Shown: positions 1 through 7,658 of the stretch, piece after piece
Layout of the letters: the number at the start of each line of letters is the position of its first letter
Position numbering within the stretch: position 1 is the stretch's first letter
NCBI GenBank assembly: GCA_902496125.1
Contig: CABUZU010000003.1
Location: 1-47,124 of the forward strand
Direction: 5' to 3'
DNA: 47,124 nucleotides
Source: an uncultured Lachnospiraceae bacterium
Lineage (GTDB): Bacteria; Bacillota; Clostridia; Lachnospirales; Lachnospiraceae
Notes under the pieces: generated by a model
Told to the model about the DNA's origin: nothing
What the model saw: only the letters and a program-made list of their open reading frames with translations
Databases searched by the model: none
Program-made: the position numbers and the translations under genes

Positions 1-1
1 C

Positions 2-64
2 GACTTAGAGTATATTGATGAAGTGACGTTACTTCGAGCCTTAGAAGGACGAGTAGAGTTGTAA
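2..64 (+). CDS. C-terminal end of an unidentified protein (partial)
   Basis: An open frame runs in from the window edge and ends at TAA 62-64, encoding about 20 residues ending RALEGRVEL. It stops 21 bases before the next gene, whose SD follows directly, so it is probably the upstream member of the same operon. Too little remains to name a family. The support is only the open frame and the tight spacing. Confidence 0.45.
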   Translation, partial: DLEYIDEVTLLRALEGRVEL

Positions 65-85
65 TCTACTAAAGGAGGATTCGGT

Positions 86-1111
86 ATGGCAGAGAGTATT
101 ACCTATAAATGCCCTAGTTGTGGGGGCGTACTAATTTTTGATACCGAAAGTGGTAAATTAAAATGTACACAATGTGATACGCAGATAACAATCGAAGAAG
201 CACAGGTTAAACAAGAAGAGAGTAAACAAGAACAACAACAAGATTTTATGCAGTATAAATGTTCTTCATGTGGAGCTGAAATTTTAACCGATGAAAATAC
301 AACCGCGACGATTTGTTCATTTTGTGGTTCTCCGACATTGATAAAGGATCGTTTAGTTGGACAGGCGAGTCCTAAATATGTCATTCCATTTGAAGTTTCT
401 AGAAAGCAAATGGAACAAAAGTTTAGGGAATGGGCAAAAAAAGGACATTTTACACCGAAAGAATTTTTAAGGCAGAGTACGATTGATAAAATTACAGGTC
501 TTTATGCACCGTATTGGCTTTTTGATTATCATGTAGATGCTTATTTAGAAGCTCACTGTACAAGAATACATACAGAAGTGAAAAAGGATATAGAATATAC
601 GTATACAGACCATTTTAATGTTGTAAGAGAGTTAGGAATTAACTATGATAAACTTCCTCTAGATGCATCAAAACGTCTGGACAACGAGATGATGGATAAA
701 TTAGAGCCATTTGATTATAGCGATTTAAAAGATTTTTCTATGCAGTATTTATCAGGATTTCAATCTGAAAAATACGATGAAACCTCACAGGATTTAAAAG
801 AAAGAGGGCAAAGAAGAATTAGAAATTATGCAACGACAACGGCAGAAAAAACAATAGGAGCCTATTCAACGGTAAATATTGTGAAGAATCAAATAGATAT
901 GAAAGAAAAAAGTATTGATTATGCATTGTTGCCGGTATGGATTTTAAATTATAAATACCAAGGTAAAAATTATACATTTGCATTGAATGGACAGACTGGT
1001 AAAATCGTAGGAAACCGTCCGATTGCAAAGGGAAATGTAGTAAAATGGTATGGACTTGTATTTAGTATTACAACAATTATTGCAATGTTAATAGGAGGGC
1101 TTATTTTATGA
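86..1111 (+). CDS. Double zinc-ribbon membrane protein (TFIIB-type zinc finger, function unknown)
   Basis: A 341-residue protein. Two CxxC-x(14)-CxxC zinc ribbons are visible at the N-terminus: C9/C12 with C27/C30, and C59/C62 with C77/C80. A Glu/Gln-rich linker separates them. The rest is a mixed alpha/beta region rich in Tyr and charged residues, and one hydrophobic segment near residues 322-341 closes the protein. Such proteins are often annotated as TFIIB-type zinc finger or RNA-polymerase-subunit-P-like on the ribbons alone. The C-terminal membrane segment argues against a transcription factor and suggests a membrane-tethered protein with the ribbons inside the cell. AAAGGAGG sits just ahead of the ATG. 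The stop overlaps the start of the TPM-domain gene (ATGA), so the two are translationally coupled. The function is unknown. Confidence 0.8.
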   Translation: MAESITYKCPSCGGVLIFDTESGKLKCTQCDTQITIEEAQVKQEESKQEQQQDFMQYKCSSCGAEILTDENTTATICSFCGSPTLIKDRLVGQASPKYVIPFEVSRKQMEQKFREWAKKGHFTPKEFLRQSTIDKITGLYAPYWLFDYHVDAYLEAHCTRIHTEVKKDIEYTYTDHFNVVRELGINYDKLPLDASKRLDNEMMDKLEPFDYSDLKDFSMQYLSGFQSEKYDETSQDLKERGQRRIRNYATTTAEKTIGAYSTVNIVKNQIDMKEKSIDYALLPVWILNYKYQGKNYTFALNGQTGKIVGNRPIAKGNVVKWYGLVFSITTIIAMLIGGLIL

Positions 1112-1929
1112 GAAAATTAAAATACATTCTTCTATTAATGGTATTGTTTGTGTTATGTTGTGGATTTCGTACAACGGATACTTTAGTCTTTGATGATGCG
1201 AAGCTTCTAACTGGTTATGAAGAATCGTTAACTAAAAAGGCAAAGGAAGTTTCTGATAAATTAAAGATGCAAGTTGTTATTGTAACAACGAATACAACGA
1301 ATGGAAAGTCAACAGGAGAATATGCAGACCATTTTCAATATGAAAAGGGTCTAGGTTATACGAAAAAGGATGCGAATGCAATTGTATTTTGTATCGATAT
1401 GGAAAACCGTAAAATTTATATCTCAACATCGGGCGAAGCAATTTCTCAAGTAACCGATGATGAAGTGGATGAACTGCTCAGTCGATGTAAGACTTATGCG
1501 ACAGATGGCGATTATGCAAAATGCTGTAATCAGTTTCTATCCGATATTGTTTCTTATGCGAGCAATGATGAATTTGATGATAGTATTGATGGGTATTTTG
1601 ATGAAGAAACGGGTAAATTCATTATTAAGGAGCCTACTTATTTACAAAGGGTATTCGATCCGTTTACAATAATTGTAGCTGCAATTATTGGTTTGATTGT
1701 AGCAACGGTTAGCACTTTAGTAAATATTTTTTCTTCTCGTTCTCATATGACAGTAGATGCTAATACCTATCAAAAAGGCAAATTTAAAATGAAACAAAAA
1801 AGTGACCGTTTTATGCATCAGACGGTAACGAAACGAAAAATCGAAAAAAATGACAGTAGTGGAAGCGATAGTAGTAGCCATCATACCGATGACAGTGGTT
1901 CTCATGGTGGAGGCGGAACAAGCTTTTAA
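1108..1929 (+). CDS. TPM-domain (YgcG/Psb32-like) membrane protein
   Basis: A 273-residue protein. A hydrophobic N-terminal export or anchor segment covers residues 4-20. A TPM-type domain of about 120 residues follows (LVFDDAKLLTGYEESLTKKA, then QVVIVTT and a KIYISTSGEA strand). A transmembrane helix lies near residues 187-210, and the cytoplasmic tail is Lys-, Ser- and His-rich and ends GGGGTSF. TPM proteins usually sit in the envelope with the TPM domain outside, and the Gly-rich end is common in the YgcG group. The VLCCG stretch is only a poor lipobox. The ATG overlaps the preceding stop by four bases, so this protein probably works with the zinc-ribbon protein. The precise role is not known. 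Confidence 0.8.
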   Translation: MRKLKYILLLMVLFVLCCGFRTTDTLVFDDAKLLTGYEESLTKKAKEVSDKLKMQVVIVTTNTTNGKSTGEYADHFQYEKGLGYTKKDANAIVFCIDMENRKIYISTSGEAISQVTDDEVDELLSRCKTYATDGDYAKCCNQFLSDIVSYASNDEFDDSIDGYFDEETGKFIIKEPTYLQRVFDPFTIIVAAIIGLIVATVSTLVNIFSSRSHMTVDANTYQKGKFKMKQKSDRFMHQTVTKRKIEKNDSSGSDSSSHHTDDSGSHGGGGTSF

Positions 1930-1962
1930 CTATTTAAAAACATAATAAAAAGGAGATTAACA

Positions 1963-2481
1963 ATGGCAAATCCAATTATTACAATTGAAATGGAAAATGG
2001 TAAAATAATGAAAGGTGAACTTTATCCAGAAATTGCACCAAATACAGTAAATAACTTTATTAGCTTAGTAAAAAAAGGTTTTTATGATGGACTTACCTTC
2101 CACAGAGTCATTCCTGGATTTATGATTCAGGGTGGTTGCCCAGAAGGAACTGGTATGGGAGGTCCTGGATACTCTATTAAAGGTGAATTTGCTCAAAATG
2201 GTTTTGAAAACAACTTAATGCATACACCGGGTGTACTTTCTATGGCACGTTCTATGATGCCTAATAGTGCAGGTTCTCAGTTCTTTATTATGCATGCAGC
2301 TGCTCCACATTTAGATGGAAGCTATGCAGCTTTTGGTAAAATTACAGAAGGATTAGACGTTGTCGATGAAATTGCAAAAGTGCAAACAGATTGGAGCGAC
2401 AAGCCTATGAAACCTCAAGTAATTGCCAAAATGACCGTAGATACATTAGGTGAAGAATATAAAGAACCTGAAAAATATTAA
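1963..2481 (+). CDS. Cyclophilin-type peptidyl-prolyl cis-trans isomerase
   Basis: A 172-residue cytosolic cyclophilin that catalyses cis-trans isomerisation of Xaa-Pro bonds during folding. Family motifs are clear: FHRVIPGFMIQGG with the catalytic Arg, GAGSQFFI-like NSAGSQFFI, and the closing DGSYAAFGKITEG. There is no signal peptide or extra domain, and the length matches single-domain bacterial cyclophilins. AAAAAGGAG lies seven to eight bases before the ATG. The gene is 33 bases downstream of the TPM gene with no terminator between, so read-through is likely. A stem-loop follows before pyrG. Confidence 0.95.
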   Translation: MANPIITIEMENGKIMKGELYPEIAPNTVNNFISLVKKGFYDGLTFHRVIPGFMIQGGCPEGTGMGGPGYSIKGEFAQNGFENNLMHTPGVLSMARSMMPNSAGSQFFIMHAAAPHLDGSYAAFGKITEGLDVVDEIAKVQTDWSDKPMKPQVIAKMTVDTLGEEYKEPEKY

Positions 2482-2500
2482 TTTAGGGCTAGAAATATTT

Positions 2501-2552
2501 TAATAATCGTGTTAGAATACACTCCGTGTGCGTGGTTCTACCACGATTATTA
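2501..2552 (+). promoter_or_regulatory. Long stem-loop in the pyrG leader
   Basis: Arms 2501-2517 and 2536-2552 pair over 17 positions with a single mismatch. The 18-base loop contains a further ACAC/GTGT pairing. No U-tract follows, so it is not a standard intrinsic terminator. A GGGCT sits 11 bases upstream at 2486-2490. In B. subtilis, pyrG transcripts begin with GGGC and are controlled by CTP-sensitive reiterative G addition, but here no clear promoter places the start at those Gs. The structure is seen directly; a regulatory role is inference. Confidence 0.5.
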
Positions 2553-2597
2553 GCAATTAAGTTATAAATGTAGCATATATAAACGGAGGAGAAAAAT

Positions 2598-4202
2598 ATG
2601 CCAGTTAAATACGTTTTTGTTACCGGTGGTGTTGTCTCAGGTTTAGGAAAAGGAATTACAGCAGCTTCTTTAGGTCGTCTGTTAAAGGCAAGAGGCTATA
2701 CCGTTACCATGCAGAAATTTGATCCATATATTAATATTGACCCAGGTACCATGAATCCTGTTCAGCACGGTGAAGTTTTTGTTACAGAAGATGGTACCGA
2801 AACAGACCTTGATTTAGGTCACTATGAACGTTTTATCGATGAAAATCTAGATAAAAATTCCAATGTTACAACAGGTAAGGTCTATTGGTCTGTATTAAAT
2901 AAAGAACGTCGTGGAGACTTTGGTGGAGGAACGGTACAGGTTATTCCACATATCACCAATGAAATTAAGAGTCGTTTTTATCGTAACTACTCTGCAAAGG
3001 ATACAGAAATTGCAATTATTGAAATTGGTGGAACCGTTGGTGATATTGAAAGTCAGCCTTTCTTAGAATCAATTCGTCAGTTCCAGCATGAAGTAGGTAG
3101 AGAAAATGCTATTTTAATTCATGTAACCTTAATTCCTTATTTGAAAGCATCAGGAGAGATGAAGACAAAGCCTACTCAGGCAAGTGTTAAATCTCTGCAA
3201 GGTATGGGAATTCAGCCAGATATTTTAGTATGTCGTTCTGAACTACCACTAGATGCAAAGCTTCGTGATAAAATCGGTCTGTTCTGCAACGTTCCTACTA
3301 AGAATGTATTACAGAATCTAGATGTAGATATCTTATATGAAGCTCCACTTGCAATGGAAGAAGAAAGATTAGCACATGTAGCTTGTGAATGTTTAAATCT
3401 TCCTTGCCCAGAACCAGATTTAAATGAATGGAGAACCATGATTGATAACTGGAAGCATCCACAGACTAAGGTAAAGGTTGCTTTAGTTGGTAAATATATT
3501 TCTTTACATGATGCTTACATCAGCGTTGTAGAAGCTCTAAAACATGCTGGTTGTGCAAATCGTGCAGAAGTAGAAATCAAATGGGTGGACTCTGAATTAT
3601 TAAATGATGAAAATGCAAAAGAAATCTTAGGAGATGTATCTGGTATTTTAGTACCTGGTGGATTTGGTGATAGAGGTATTGAGGGTAAGATTTCTGCAAT
3701 TCGTTATGCAAGAGAAAATAAAGTTCCATTCTTAGGACTATGCCTTGGTATGCAGTTATCCATCGTAGAATTCTCTCGTCATGTATTAGGATATGCAGAC
3801 GCACATAGTGCAGAATTAGATCCTGCTACGACTCATCCTGTTATTCATTTAATGCCAGACCAAAATGGAGTAGAAAACATTGGTGGAACACTTCGTCTTG
3901 GTTCTTATCCTTGTGTTATTGATAAAGAAAGCAAGGCTTATGAAGTATATGGAACAGACCATATTACAGAACGTCATAGACATCGTTATGAAGTAAACAA
4001 TGATTATCGTAAGGTTCTAACCGAAGCAGGAATGAGTTTATGCGGTTTATCTCCAGATGAAAGAATCGTTGAAATGTGTGAAATCAAAGACCATCCTTGG
4101 TTTATTGGAACACAGGCTCATCCAGAATTAAAATCAAGACCTAATAGACCACATCCATTATTCAAAGGTTTTGTAAAAGCTAGCTTAGAATATCAGAAAT
4201 AG
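2598..4202 (+). CDS. pyrG: CTP synthase
   Basis: A 534-residue amidoligase that makes CTP from UTP, ATP and glutamine, the last step of pyrimidine nucleotide synthesis. The N-terminal synthetase domain has the P-loop-like [12 protein letters not shown] and the [21 protein letters not shown] block. The C-terminal class I glutamine amidotransferase domain has GGFGDRG, the nucleophile Cys382 in LGLCLGMQ, and the His-Glu pair in QAHPEL. Length and domain order are normal. ACGGAGGAG gives a strong SD. A stem-loop lies in the 116-base gap before the gene, and a CsoR-family gene follows after 12 bases. Confidence 0.98.
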   Translation: MPVKYVFVTGGVVSGLGKGITAASLGRLLKARGYTVTMQKFDPYINIDPGTMNPVQHGEVFVTEDGTETDLDLGHYERFIDENLDKNSNVTTGKVYWSVLNKERRGDFGGGTVQVIPHITNEIKSRFYRNYSAKDTEIAIIEIGGTVGDIESQPFLESIRQFQHEVGRENAILIHVTLIPYLKASGEMKTKPTQASVKSLQGMGIQPDILVCRSELPLDAKLRDKIGLFCNVPTKNVLQNLDVDILYEAPLAMEEERLAHVACECLNLPCPEPDLNEWRTMIDNWKHPQTKVKVALVGKYISLHDAYISVVEALKHAGCANRAEVEIKWVDSELLNDENAKEILGDVSGILVPGGFGDRGIEGKISAIRYARENKVPFLGLCLGMQLSIVEFSRHVLGYADAHSAELDPATTHPVIHLMPDQNGVENIGGTLRLGSYPCVIDKESKAYEVYGTDHITERHRHRYEVNNDYRKVLTEAGMSLCGLSPDERIVEMCEIKDHPWFIGTQAHPELKSRPNRPHPLFKGFVKASLEYQK

Positions 4203-4214
4203 GAGTGATTCACT

Positions 4215-4502
4215 ATGCATAAGCACTCCCCAGAAGAGAATAAGAAGCTTGTAAATCGTATGTCACGAATTATAGGTCATGCAAATAAAGTAAAAAGCAT
4301 GATTAGCGAAGAGGACAGAAACTGCACAGAGGTGTTGATTCAATTAGCAGCAGTACGTGCAGCTCTTACAAGTTTGAGTAAGCAGATTTTAGAAGAACAC
4401 ATTAATGAATGTATGACAGAAATGTCTGAATTTGAAAGTGAACAAGAACGCCATGAAGCAATTGAAGCTTTAATGGATGTTGTAAATCAATTTGTAAAAT
4501 AG
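4215..4502 (+). CDS. csoR: CsoR/FrmR-family metal-sensing repressor
   Basis: A 95-residue all-helical DUF156-type repressor. It carries the C-x(24)-H-x(3)-C arrangement (C37, H62, C66) that binds Cu(I) in CsoR, so copper sensing is the most likely role. FrmR and CstR relatives lack this exact triad. An extra His-rich N-terminus (MHKH) could also bind metal. Members bind GC-rich operators of copper ATPase or chaperone genes, yet no such gene is in the window. Here the gene lies 12 bases after pyrG and before a terminator, so it is probably co-transcribed with pyrG. The family is certain; the metal is inferred from the residues. Confidence 0.85.
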   Translation: MHKHSPEENKKLVNRMSRIIGHANKVKSMISEEDRNCTEVLIQLAAVRAALTSLSKQILEEHINECMTEMSEFESEQERHEAIEALMDVVNQFVK

Positions 4503-4503
4503 T

Positions 4504-4531
4504 GGGATACCTTCGGGTGTCCCTTTATTTT
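4504..4531 (+). terminator. Intrinsic terminator after csoR
   Basis: The 8-bp stem GGGATACC/GGTGTCCC has one G-U pair and is capped by a UUCG tetraloop. TTTATTTT follows. It ends the pyrG-csoR unit. Confidence 0.9.
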
Positions 4532-4574
4532 ACAAAATCTTAATATTTGTGAATAAAAATTCATGTTCTTACGC

Positions 4575-4603
4575 TTGATTTATTTGTAATCTAAACTTAT
4601 AAT
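4575..4603 (+). promoter_or_regulatory. Sigma-A promoter for ftsH
   Basis: TTGATT and a perfect TATAAT are separated by 17 bases. The site lies after the csoR terminator and about 40 bases ahead of the ftsH start. Confidence 0.8.
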
Positions 4604-4641
4604 AGAGTAGTTACGATTATTATATCGAATTGGAGGAATCG

Positions 4642-6642
4642 ATGAACGAAAACAACAAAAACAATAACAATGGAAAACTACCAAAGAGCAGTCAAACCAT
4701 CCTTGTGTTAGTCATCACAGTGGTTATGGTTCTTTTTGGCGTTTCTTTTTTTAGTAGCATTATGACGGATACCAGTTCAGAAGTTACGTACACAGATTTT
4801 CTCTCAAAGGTAAAAGAGGACAAAGTAGATAAGGTTCAGATTGACCGTTCTGATTATAAAATCTACTTTACATTAAAGAAGGGAACTTCTTCCACAGGAG
4901 AATCCGTAAGTTCCTTAGCGAAGGCTTATTCATCAGGACAACAATATTATACCGCTTATGTAGAGGATGATACCTTAGTTCAGACCTTAATGGATCATAA
5001 TGTTACACTATCTGGAACGGTTCCAGATAACAATTCAACGATTATGAATATATTATTGGTTTATATTTTGCCGATGGTATTACTATGGGTATTTTTATCT
5101 TTCATTATGCGAAGAGCTGGTGGTGGTGCTGGCGGTGTCATGGGTGTTGGTAAGTCCAATGCGAAAGTCTATGTTCAAAAAGAAACCGGTGTAACCTTTA
5201 AGGACGTAGCAGGACAGGATGAAGCAAAAGAATCCTTAACAGAAATTGTAGATTTTTTACACAATCCAGGAAAGTATGCAAAGATTGGTGCAAAACTACC
5301 AAAGGGTGCCTTATTAGTAGGACCTCCTGGTACGGGTAAAACCTTACTTGCAAAGGCTGTTGCAGGTGAAGCAAAGGTTCCATTTTTCTCATTATCCGGT
5401 TCAGACTTTGTAGAAATGTTTGTCGGTGTAGGTGCTTCTCGTGTACGTGATTTATTTAAACAGGCACAGCAAAATGCACCTTGTATTATCTTTATTGATG
5501 AAATTGATGCGATTGGTAAAAGTAGAGATAGCCGTTATGGCGGTGGAAATGATGAACGAGAACAAACATTAAACCAATTACTTGCAGAAATGGATGGTTT
5601 TGATTCATCAAAGGGCGTATTTATTTTAGCAGCGACAAATAGACCAGAAATCTTAGATAAGGCTCTACTTCGTCCAGGTCGATTCGATAGACGAATTATT
5701 GTAGACAGACCAGATTTAAAGGGTCGTGTAGCAACACTTAAGGTTCATTCAAAAGATGTTTCGATGGATGAAACCGTTGATTTAGAAGCAATTGCACTAG
5801 CAACTTCGGGTGCGGTAGGTTCCGACCTTGCCAATATGATTAATGAAGCTGCAATCAATGCAGTAAAACATGGTAGAAAGGCAATTTCACAGGCAGATTT
5901 ATTTGAAGCAGTAGAAGTTGTCTTAGTTGGTAAAGAAAAGAAAGACCGTATCTTAAGTGCAGAGGAAAGAAAAATTGTTTCCTACCATGAAGTTGGTCAT
6001 GCTTTAGTTAGTGCATTACAAAAAGACACAGAACCGGTACAGAAAATTACAATTGTACCAAGAACAATGGGTGCATTAGGCTATGTGATGAATGTACCAG
6101 AAGAAGAAAAATATCTAAATACGGAAGCAGAGCTTCGTGCAATGCTCGTACAGTTTTTAGGTGGTCGTGCAGCAGAAGAAATTGTATTTGATACCGTAAC
6201 AACGGGTGCATCAAATGATATCGAGAAGGCTACCAAGATTGCAAGAGCAATGGTTACACAATATGGTATGTCAGAGGAATTTGGTTTAATGGGATTAGAA
6301 TCGGTAGAAAACCAATATTTAAGTGGACAGACTGTGTTAAATTGTGCAGATAAAACCGCTGCAGCTGTTGATGACGTCGTAAAAGAATTGTTAAAATCCT
6401 CTTATGCACAGGCAAAAGAACTCTTATCTGCTAATCGTAGAGCTTTAGACGAAATTGCAGATTTCTTAATTACCAGAGAAACTATTACAGGTAAAGAATT
6501 TATGGAAATTTTCCATAAGATTAAAGCGGCTGAAAAAGCAGAAGAAGAGGGAAATCAAATCGAAGAAATCTTCGAAGATGTGGAGGAGAAAAGTGATGAA
6601 ACTAGAGGAAATGATGCAGGCGGAGAAGGTATCGGAGAATGA
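4642..6642 (+). CDS. ftsH: ATP-dependent zinc metalloprotease FtsH
   Basis: A 666-residue membrane-bound AAA+ protease that extracts and degrades membrane proteins and short-lived regulators. Two transmembrane helices (near residues 17-38 and 135-157) flank an extracytoplasmic domain. The AAA+ module has Walker A GPPGTGKT at 227-234, Walker B IIFIDEID and the second region of homology ([20 protein letters not shown]). The zinc site HEVGH is at 449-453. The ATG at 4642 is chosen because GGAGG lies directly before it; the in-frame TTG at 4630 would overlap that SD. The acidic C-terminal tail ([19 protein letters not shown]) overlaps the next gene by 47 bases. Confidence 0.97.
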   Translation: MNENNKNNNNGKLPKSSQTILVLVITVVMVLFGVSFFSSIMTDTSSEVTYTDFLSKVKEDKVDKVQIDRSDYKIYFTLKKGTSSTGESVSSLAKAYSSGQQYYTAYVEDDTLVQTLMDHNVTLSGTVPDNNSTIMNILLVYILPMVLLWVFLSFIMRRAGGGAGGVMGVGKSNAKVYVQKETGVTFKDVAGQDEAKESLTEIVDFLHNPGKYAKIGAKLPKGALLVGPPGTGKTLLAKAVAGEAKVPFFSLSGSDFVEMFVGVGASRVRDLFKQAQQNAPCIIFIDEIDAIGKSRDSRYGGGNDEREQTLNQLLAEMDGFDSSKGVFILAATNRPEILDKALLRPGRFDRRIIVDRPDLKGRVATLKVHSKDVSMDETVDLEAIALATSGAVGSDLANMINEAAINAVKHGRKAISQADLFEAVEVVLVGKEKKDRILSAEERKIVSYHEVGHALVSALQKDTEPVQKITIVPRTMGALGYVMNVPEEEKYLNTEAELRAMLVQFLGGRAAEEIVFDTVTTGASNDIEKATKIARAMVTQYGMSEEFGLMGLESVENQYLSGQTVLNCADKTAAAVDDVVKELLKSSYAQAKELLSANRRALDEIADFLITRETITGKEFMEIFHKIKAAEKAEEEGNQIEEIFEDVEEKSDETRGNDAGGEGIGE

Positions 6643-6853
6643 TACTGAGATTATTTATCGTTACGGACATCTAACTAGTAAAAAAAGTATGTCAGGGCAA
6701 TTTAAAATTACAAAGGGAGATTTTCCATTTGTAAGTACCGTTGTTTTAGAAGATGGTTATACCACTCGTGTCAACGAAATGAGAATTGCAGGACAGATTA
6801 TTGTAGAACAGGCTCAAACTGGTAAATGGCCAGAGAGAAGTAGATTAGGGTAG
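6596..6853 (+). CDS. Small conserved-looking protein overlapping the ftsH 3' end (function unknown)
   Basis: An 85-residue protein in another frame from ftsH, sharing 47 bases with its end. GGAGG at 6582-6586, nine bases before ATG 6596, fixes the start; an upstream in-frame ATG at 6578 lacks an SD. The sequence has a charged N-terminal helix, then a compact beta-rich part (GQFKITKGDFPFVSTVVLED, then RVNEMRIAGQIIVEQAQ) with no signal peptide, cysteine cluster or membrane segment. I do not recognise a family. The overlap and SD suggest that its translation is coupled to FtsH. A DUF4422 gene follows after five bases. Confidence 0.75.
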   Translation: MKLEEMMQAEKVSENDTEIIYRYGHLTSKKSMSGQFKITKGDFPFVSTVVLEDGYTTRVNEMRIAGQIIVEQAQTGKWPERSRLG

Positions 6854-6858
6854 GTTAT

Positions 6859-7629
6859 ATGAAATTAAAAGTTATCGTTGCGACTCATAAGAAGTATCGG
6901 ATGCCAACCGACCGCTGTTACCTTCCAGTTGGAGTAGGAGTTTATGATGGCAAGGAATATGTACGAGATAATACTGGTACCAATATTGCTTATAAAAATC
7001 CAAACTATTGTGAACTGACAGCACTTTATTGGGCATGGAAGAATTTAGATTATGATTATCTAGGACTTACGCATTATCGTAGACATTTTACGGTAAAATC
7101 GAATTTATACAAAAGAAAATATGGTAAGTTTGCAAGTATTGCAACGACACAAGAGATTACGAAGTTTCTAAAGAGTACAGATATCATTCTTCCAAAGAAA
7201 CGATATTATCTAATTGAAACGATTTATAGCCATTATGTGCACACGCATCATGCAAAGCCTTTAGAAGAGGCAGGCAAACTTATTGCAACGGATTATCCAG
7301 AGTATTTAGATAGTTGGAATAAGGTAATGAATCATAGAAGTGCACACATGTTTAATATGTTCATTATGAAGGCTGATAAAGTAGAGGAATATTGCTCATT
7401 CTTATTTGAGTTCTTAGAGAAATTAGAAGGTCGAGTAGATATTTCTGATTATGACGCTTTTCAGGCAAGAGTCTATGGACGAATTAGTGAAATTTTATTA
7501 GATGTTTGGCTCGATTATAAAAAATATCCATATAAAGAAATGGGATTTTTATACATGGAACCTGTTCATTGGTCTAAGAAAATTATAAAATTTTTAAAGA
7601 GTAAATTTTTGCATCAGCTTTATAGCTGA
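6859..7629 (+). CDS. DUF4422 glycosyltransferase-like protein
   Basis: A 256-residue cytosolic protein. It has the DUF4422 pattern: an N-terminal KLKVIVATHKKY strand, then NIAYKNPNYCELTALYWAWK, YLGLTHYRRHF, and DIILPKKRYY with a later AHMFNMFIMKADK. DUF4422 proteins are found in capsule and exopolysaccharide clusters and are regarded as probable glycosyltransferases, but the donor and acceptor are unknown. No other capsule gene is next to it; the next gene encodes a VanW surface protein. The start has only a modest SD (AGGGTAGG). A palindrome overlaps its last codons. Confidence 0.85.
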   Translation: MKLKVIVATHKKYRMPTDRCYLPVGVGVYDGKEYVRDNTGTNIAYKNPNYCELTALYWAWKNLDYDYLGLTHYRRHFTVKSNLYKRKYGKFASIATTQEITKFLKSTDIILPKKRYYLIETIYSHYVHTHHAKPLEEAGKLIATDYPEYLDSWNKVMNHRSAHMFNMFIMKADKVEEYCSFLFEFLEKLEGRVDISDYDAFQARVYGRISEILLDVWLDYKKYPYKEMGFLYMEPVHWSKKIIKFLKSKFLHQLYS

Positions 7630-7632
7630 TGC
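7611..7632 (+). terminator. Stem-loop at the end of the DUF4422 gene
   Basis: A perfect 9-bp palindrome, GCATCAGCT/AGCTGATGC, has a TTAT loop and spans the stop codon. Only a weak U-tract (AATTGCTTT) follows, so termination may be partial. The VanW gene starts 27 bases later. Confidence 0.45.
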
Positions 7633-7658
7633 AATTGCTTTAGGAAGGGGAGAATAAA

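Noticed and set aside
2501..2552. Terminator of the cyclophilin gene
   Set aside because: The stem is strong but no U-tract follows, so it was kept as a leader structure and not called as a terminator.
4630..4641. Upstream TTG start for ftsH
   Set aside because: It lies inside the GGAGG that serves as SD for ATG 4642.
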